Positions 59,792 through 64,000 of a DNA stretch of 64,000 nt are shown in pieces. This DNA comes from Neobacillus soli NBRC 102451. GTDB lineage: Bacteria > Bacillota > Bacilli > Bacillales > Cytobacillaceae. The stretch's first letter is position 1. Each line of letters begins with the position of its first letter. The position numbers and the translations under genes are program-made. Below the pieces are notes generated by a model that did not search any database, was not told where the DNA came from, and saw only the letters and a list, made by a program, of their open reading frames with translations. Location of the stretch: positions 62,001 to 126,000 of the forward strand of contig NZ_BCVI01000029.1 of NCBI RefSeq assembly GCF_001591665.1. Direction: 5' to 3'.

Positions 59792-60757
59792 ATGACGATT
59801 GTACGTCTCGGTTATGTGGCGATGAGCATGGAATTAAAGAATGCTTCCCCCTCACAAACCATGACTTTTGCTCAATTTCAAAAAATTGATGACCGGGAAG
59901 CCGCCATTCGCAAGCTTGAACGGATAGCGCAATCAAATCTCCATAATACTCTTAGGATTTTAAAGCATAATGCTGCATCCGACATCCATTTTTATCGATT
60001 AACCTCCCGTCTTATCCCGTTAGCGAATCATGAAGAACTTCTTGATTGGAAGTATATCGTGCCGCTCCACTCCCAACTGAGTGAGATTGGCGATTTTGTC
60101 CATAAAAATAAGATGAGAGTTGATTTTCACCCAGATCATTTTGTCCTGATTAATTCTCCCAAGAAAGATATATTAAAAAACTCCATCCAAACGTTAAAAC
60201 TTCATTATTTAATACTGAAGGGGATGGGGATTGACCCCTCTCATCGATGCGTAATGCATGTAGGCGGCAATTACAAGGAGACGGAGAAATCACTGGAGCG
60301 TTTTGTTGATAATTGGATGGTCGTCCCAAGGTCGCTCCAAAACATGATCATGCTTGAAAATGATGATACCTCGTTTACCATGGAGGAAACACTCTATTTA
60401 TGTGAAAAATTAGATATTCCGCTGGTATTTGATTACCATCATCATCTTGCCCATCATCAAAATATAGATTGGGAAAGAAACTGGACTCGAGTGCTAGAAA
60501 CGTGGAGGCATTCCCAACTCCCAATAAAAATGCATATTTCAAGACCTAAAAGTGAAAAGGCTTTTCGCCATCATTCAGACTATGTGGACAGTGATATGTT
60601 TTTCAAATTTCTACAAGTGATTAAAGGCAGTGTTCCGCAAATTGACTGTATGATTGAGGCCAAAAGAAAAGATGAAGCACTTTTTAAATTGATGGAACAG
60701 ATTCGATTGAGGGAAGATGTTGAAATCATTGATGGTTCTACTTTTTATTTGAAGTGA
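59792..60757 (+). CDS. uvsE: UV damage endonuclease UvsE
   Basis: A 321-residue UVDE-family TIM-barrel nuclease that nicks DNA 5' to pyrimidine dimers and other lesions. The N-terminus MTIVRLGYVAMSMELKN and metal-site residues in MRVDFHPDHFVLIN, VMHVGGNYKE, LENDD and FDYHHHLAHH fit the family. The ATG at 59792 follows GGGGTGG; the long upstream extension to 59708 starts inside the repeat and is not conserved. A decayed repeat follows. Confidence 0.88.
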   Translation: MTIVRLGYVAMSMELKNASPSQTMTFAQFQKIDDREAAIRKLERIAQSNLHNTLRILKHNAASDIHFYRLTSRLIPLANHEELLDWKYIVPLHSQLSEIGDFVHKNKMRVDFHPDHFVLINSPKKDILKNSIQTLKLHYLILKGMGIDPSHRCVMHVGGNYKETEKSLERFVDNWMVVPRSLQNMIMLENDDTSFTMEETLYLCEKLDIPLVFDYHHHLAHHQNIDWERNWTRVLETWRHSQLPIKMHISRPKSEKAFRHHSDYVDSDMFFKFLQVIKGSVPQIDCMIEAKRKDEALFKLMEQIRLREDVEIIDGSTFYLK

Positions 60758-60761
60758 TAGA

Positions 60762-60806
60762 ACCGGAGTGTCAGGTACCATCCAGATAATTGGTAGATGC
60801 CTTTTT
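60762..60806. repeat. Decayed family A repeat, copy 8
   Basis: GAGTGTCAGGTACCATCC followed after 8 bases by GGTAGATGCC and TTTTTT. The right arm is shortened. It lies 5 bases after the uvsE stop. Confidence 0.6.
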
Positions 60807-60845
60807 TCTTATATAATTTTCAAATAGTAGTGTGAATGTTAATTT

Positions 60846-60893
60846 ATGCATTGGCTTATAGAGGGACAAAAGAATATAATAAACAGCTTCTGT
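60846..60893 (+). pseudogene. 48-base exact fragment of the PadR gene
   Basis: Identical to 19755-19802 over 48 bases, in the same orientation. It corresponds to codons 11-26 of PadR on the minus strand, with no start or stop. It lies 40 bases after the decayed repeat. Exact identity implies a recent copy. Confidence 0.8.
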
Positions 60894-61035
60894 TAAAATT
60901 TCAGTTGGAAATGATGTGTCTATTCACAGTGTAAACCTCTTTCCTTTTTTGTATAAAGATATTATTTGACTTTTCAAACAGAGGTGTTAAAATTATCCTT
61001 GTAGGGTAATCATTACAAATTAATATGTGAAGCAA

Positions 61036-61130
61036 ATCCGCTAGAGGTGCCTTTTAAAAGGGCTGAGATTGAAGTGCAACTTCGGGACTCTATGAACCTG
61101 ATCTGGGTTATACCAGCGTAGGGAAGTGGA
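61036..61130 (+). ncRNA. TPP riboswitch (THI element)
   Basis: The conserved CTGAGAT (61063) and AACCTGATCTGGGTTATACC (61095-61114) segments, then AGCGTAGGGAAG, are the hallmark of the thiamine pyrophosphate riboswitch. It precedes the thiamine genes. A terminator stem at 61176 provides the off state when TPP binds. Confidence 0.95.
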
Positions 61131-61175
61131 AACCTGGATATTTGAAGATGCAAACGAATTTCTATTTCAAATTTT

Positions 61176-61212
61176 CAACCACTTTCTTAACTAAAGGAAG
61201 TGGTTTTTTGTT
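61176..61212 (+). terminator. Riboswitch-controlled terminator
   Basis: AACCACTTTC and GAAGTGGTT arms followed by TTTTGTTTTTC, between the TPP aptamer and tenI. TPP binding should favour this stem. Confidence 0.8.
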
Positions 61213-61253
61213 TTTCACTTTATTTCATAGATAGTTGGAATCTTCTTAAAGGG

Positions 61254-61898
61254 GTGACACGAATTTTAACTAGTGTTAAAGAGTTACATATTATCTCAAA
61301 TGGAAAAATGCCGATTGAGCAGTTAGGTGAGATTGTAAGGGGAATTCACCCATATATAACCGCCATTCACTTACGAGAAAAACAAAAAACAGCCAGGGAA
61401 CTGTTTCACGCAGTCCAACTTTTAACCGAGGCAAACATACCACTATCAAAGATTATTATTAATGACAGGGTGGATGTTGCCATAGTTTCAAGGGCCCGAG
61501 GAGTTCAATTAGCCTTTCACAGTTTAGAGGCAGCCATTGTAAAAGAAAATTTCCCTCAGCTTATGCTAGGGAGTTCCATCCACTCCTACGAGGAAGGGCG
61601 AAAAGCAAAAGAGAATGGTGCTGATTACGTGCTATTCGGCCATGTCTTCCCTTCTAAATCAAAGCCAGGTAAGACTCCCAAAGGGCTTGAGGAATTAACA
61701 AAGTTGAGACAACTAGACATCCCTGTTATTGCCATTGGCGGCATAACAGCTGAGAATACCGGGCTGGTACTTGATGCAGGTGCAAATGGTATCGCTGTCA
61801 TGTCAGGAGTTTTAGAAGCAAGCAATCCATTAGCAGCAGTAAAGGCTTACGTTAATGTCTTAAAAAAAGGAGATGGAAAAGGTGGGGAATTCATTTGA
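61254..61898 (+). CDS. tenI: Thiazole tautomerase TenI
   Basis: A 214-residue TIM-barrel protein close to thiamine-phosphate synthase. ITAIHLREKQKTARELF, IIINDRVDVAI, the conserved YVLFGHVFPSKSKPG and the phosphate loop VIAIGGITAEN match TenI. TenI converts the thiazole tautomer for thiamine synthesis. The start is uncertain: AAAGGGGTGA would suit an ATT near 61263, and GTG 61254 overlaps the site. The first gene after the riboswitch; tenA, its usual partner in B. subtilis, is missing. Confidence 0.85.
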   Translation: MTRILTSVKELHIISNGKMPIEQLGEIVRGIHPYITAIHLREKQKTARELFHAVQLLTEANIPLSKIIINDRVDVAIVSRARGVQLAFHSLEAAIVKENFPQLMLGSSIHSYEEGRKAKENGADYVLFGHVFPSKSKPGKTPKGLEELTKLRQLDIPVIAIGGITAENTGLVLDAGANGIAVMSGVLEASNPLAAVKAYVNVLKKGDGKGGEFI

Positions 61899-63012
61899 TG
61901 TTGCCATTATAGGTGGAGGAATTAACGGATCCGCTATTGCCTATCAGTTATCGAAAATGGGAAGAAAAGTAATCATTATTGAGAAGGACCAGTTGGCCTG
62001 CCAAGCGTCCAGTGCCGCTGCCGGAATGCTGGCAGCACAAGCGGAGATTGAACAAGACGGTCCCTTATTCCAGTTGGCGTTAAAAAGTCAGGCGATGTTT
62101 TCATCTCTCTCAAGTGAGTTATTTGAATATACGGGAATCGATATCGAGCATGTTCATAAAGGAATGTTAAAAATTGCCGAAACGGAAGAAATGGCCTTAA
62201 AAGTTAAACAGCAGGTCACCTTTCAACGGAAGTGGGATCCAACAATCAGTTGGCTAGATGCAAAGGAAATACGGGAAATGGAAACGTCGCTATCACCGAG
62301 TGTATTTGGAGGGATGTATCTCCCCAACGATGGCCATGTGCAGCCAGAAAAGTTAACACAAGCGTTTGCAAAAGCGGCAGTCAATTTTGGAGCGGAAATA
62401 CGTGAAAATACGGAGGTTCTTTCTTTTATTTATGAAAAAGGTCAGATTACAGGGATTAAAACTACCAATGGTGTCATCCATTGTGAACAAGTTGTAGTTG
62501 CCACCGGAGCTTGGGCCGCGAAATTAATGCGTGAATCGGGGCTGGACCTTCGTGTGTATCCTGTTAAAGGAGAATGCTTTTCGATTCGAACGGAAAAGCC
62601 CCTGATCAACACGACTATTTTTTCCGATAAACGTTGTTATCTCGTACCAAAACGAAATGGGGAAATTTATATTGGTGCAACCATGATCGAAAATACCTTT
62701 GATAAAAAGGTAACACCAGGAGGAATTGCTACAATAATAGAAAGAGCCACTCAACTAGTTCCTCAAATTAAGGAAGCAGCATGGGAACGAGTCTGGTCTG
62801 GAATAAGACCTCAGACAGGTGATGGACTCCCATACATTGGCGAGCATCCAAGATTGAAGGGATTATTCGTTGCAGCAGGGCATTTTCGAAATGGGATATT
62901 ACTAAGCCCGATTACTGGGAAACTAGTAGCTGACTTATTAGCAGGTAGACAGCTAGATGAGGGACTTCTCTCAGCTTTTCATCTAGAAAGACACAAAGTG
63001 ACAGTTAGTTAG
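61882..63012 (+). CDS. thiO: Glycine oxidase ThiO
   Basis: A 376-residue FAD-dependent oxidase making dehydroglycine for thiazole synthesis. The FAD-binding motif VAIIGGGINGSAIAYQL is near residue 6-22, ASSAAAGMLAAQAE near residue 45, and the C-terminal RPQTGDGLPYIGEHP and AAGHFRNGILLSP are D-amino-acid-oxidase-type signatures. The GTG at 61882 is 9 bases from AAGGAG, while the ATG at 61873 touches it. It overlaps tenI, so translation is coupled. Confidence 0.9.
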   Translation: MGNSFDVAIIGGGINGSAIAYQLSKMGRKVIIIEKDQLACQASSAAAGMLAAQAEIEQDGPLFQLALKSQAMFSSLSSELFEYTGIDIEHVHKGMLKIAETEEMALKVKQQVTFQRKWDPTISWLDAKEIREMETSLSPSVFGGMYLPNDGHVQPEKLTQAFAKAAVNFGAEIRENTEVLSFIYEKGQITGIKTTNGVIHCEQVVVATGAWAAKLMRESGLDLRVYPVKGECFSIRTEKPLINTTIFSDKRCYLVPKRNGEIYIGATMIENTFDKKVTPGGIATIIERATQLVPQIKEAAWERVWSGIRPQTGDGLPYIGEHPRLKGLFVAAGHFRNGILLSPITGKLVADLLAGRQLDEGLLSAFHLERHKVTVS

Positions 63013-63022
63013 GAGGGAAAAA

Positions 63023-63226
63023 ATGAATGTGTTGTTAAATGGTGAGTCTATCCAATTACCTGAACATGTAGTGTTGGTTTCAGATGTCCTCAAACATTAT
63101 GAAATCCATGATAAGGTCGTTGTCGTGGAAGTAAACGGTGAGATATTAACGAGTGTAGAACACCAAAGTACTAGATTATCAGATAAAGATAAAATCGAAA
63201 TAGTCCATTTTGTAGGAGGCGGTTAA
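63023..63226 (+). CDS. thiS: Sulfur carrier protein ThiS
   Basis: A 67-residue ubiquitin-like protein ending in Gly-Gly (VHFVGGG), the C-terminus that ThiF adenylates and that carries sulfur as a thiocarboxylate to ThiG. The fold is shown by [14 protein letters not shown] and the [10 protein letters not shown] strand. The ATG follows TAGGAGG. It lies 10 bases after thiO and 1 base before thiG. Confidence 0.93.
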   Translation: MNVLLNGESIQLPEHVVLVSDVLKHYEIHDKVVVVEVNGEILTSVEHQSTRLSDKDKIEIVHFVGGG

Positions 63227-63227
63227 T

Positions 63228-63995
63228 ATGTTAAAAATAGGTTCATTATCCTTTCAATCTCGTTTGTTACTTGGAACGGGCAAATATCCAAGCTTTGAAA
63301 CCCAGAAAAAAGCAGTGGAAGTTTCCGAAACAGAAATCCTCACGTTTGCCGTTAGACGAATGAATATTTTTGAACCAAGCCAGCCGAATTTTTTAGAACA
63401 GCTAGACACCAAAAAATATACGCTTCTTCCCAATACAGCAGGAGCGAAAACTGCAGCAGAGGCTGTCCGGATCGCAAAATTAGCAAAAGCTTCAGGCCTT
63501 TGCGATATGATAAAAGTGGAAGTGATTGGCTGTGATCAAACATTACTTCCTGATCCGATTGAAACCCTGAAGGCCACAGAAGAATTAGTAAAGGAAGGAT
63601 TTATTGTCCTCCCCTATACGTCCGATGATGTTGTTTTAGCTAGGAAACTACAAGAAGCAGGATGTCATGCTGTCATGCCAGGGGCTTCGCCAATCGGCTC
63701 TGGTCAAGGGATCATCAATCCAGTAAACCTTCGCTTTATTATTGAACAAGCAGTCGTTCCTGTTATAGTTGATGCAGGTATTGGCTCACCAGCCGATGCT
63801 GCTTTGGCGATGGAATTGGGTGCCGATGGTGTGTTATTAAATACCGCTGTGTCAGCGGCAAAGGATCCGGTAAAAATGGCAAAAGCAATGAAATTAGCGA
63901 TTGAAGCTGGACGATTAGGCTATGAAGCCGGAAGAATAGAGAAAAAGAGAAATGCTACAGCAAGCAGTCCAATGGAAGGAATGAGTATCGGGTGA
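63228..63995 (+). CDS. thiG: Thiazole synthase ThiG
   Basis: A 255-residue TIM-barrel enzyme that forms the thiamine thiazole phosphate from DXP, dehydroglycine and ThiS thiocarboxylate. The Schiff-base lysine is Lys96 in [10 protein letters not shown], and the phosphate loops [10 protein letters not shown] and [12 protein letters not shown] are present. Length matches the family. It is the last complete gene in the window; thiF and thiD probably follow beyond 64000. Confidence 0.94.
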   Translation: MLKIGSLSFQSRLLLGTGKYPSFETQKKAVEVSETEILTFAVRRMNIFEPSQPNFLEQLDTKKYTLLPNTAGAKTAAEAVRIAKLAKASGLCDMIKVEVIGCDQTLLPDPIETLKATEELVKEGFIVLPYTSDDVVLARKLQEAGCHAVMPGASPIGSGQGIINPVNLRFIIEQAVVPVIVDAGIGSPADAALAMELGADGVLLNTAVSAAKDPVKMAKAMKLAIEAGRLGYEAGRIEKKRNATASSPMEGMSIG

Positions 63996-64000
63996 ATAAT

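Noticed and set aside
3859..60806. Recurring palindromes considered as a CRISPR array
   Set aside because: The copies are single, kilobases apart, and differ in loop and arm length. There is no regular spacer pattern and no cas gene.

Overview
The window looks like chromosome of a low-GC, spore-forming Bacillaceae bacterium (Bacillus/Neobacillus-like). The support is a CwlJ-type spore cortex hydrolase, an aa3-type quinol oxidase operon, Spx, HelD, frequent TTG starts behind strong GGAGG ribosome sites, CcpA-type cre boxes, and a thiamine operon led by a TPP riboswitch. No rRNA, tRNA, phage module, intact insertion sequence or CRISPR array was seen.

Layout. 1-3.8 kb: a catabolic run (acyl-CoA ligase C-terminus, BadH-like dehydrogenase, two acyl-CoA dehydrogenases) resembling cyclohexanecarboxylate degradation. 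4-14.4 kb: single housekeeping or accessory genes (pcp, methyltransferase, aminopeptidase P, cysteine desulfidase, Dph6-like, gamma-Glu hydrolase, EcsC, metallo-beta-lactamase fold). 14.6-18.5 kb: qoxABCD behind an Fnr-like box. 18.5-26.2 kb: a PadR/DUF2812 pair and many small or unknown genes. 26.4-32.5 kb: LysR regulator, acylating sulfoacetaldehyde dehydrogenase-like enzyme, SucCD-like ADP-forming CoA ligase and an MFS carrier, a plausible sulfoacetate pathway. 32.8-37.2 kb: HelD, a GNAT protein, DUF898 and a DprA-like protein. 37.7-41.6 kb: a sigma-54 activator, a clear -24/-12 promoter, a guanidino-type ureohydrolase and a sodium symporter. 41.8-47.9 kb: cwlJ, degV, then a divergent 3-hydroxybenzoate/gentisate cluster with a DinB-fold protein that may supply the missing maleylpyruvate isomerase. 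48-56.6 kb: stress-type and transport genes plus several gene remnants. 56.6-58.4 kb: an spxA2/saiR-like stress module with three matching operators. 58.6-64 kb: SDR genes, uvsE, and the TPP-riboswitch operon tenI-thiO-thiS-thiG.

A second layer runs through the window. Two families of short palindromic repeats are scattered between genes. Family A (GTGCCAGGCACC arms) sits just 3' of plus-strand genes with a T-rich flank, so it probably doubles as a terminator. Several truncated gene copies are next to or inside these repeats: a rearranged piece of the LysR locus lies between two repeat arms, the 5' end of the DUF898 gene is copied between repeat-derived sequences, and 48 bp of the PadR gene is copied beside a decayed repeat. 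This repeat-associated partial gene duplication is the least ordinary thing seen here.

All functional calls come from reading the sequence and recalling families. No database search was possible.
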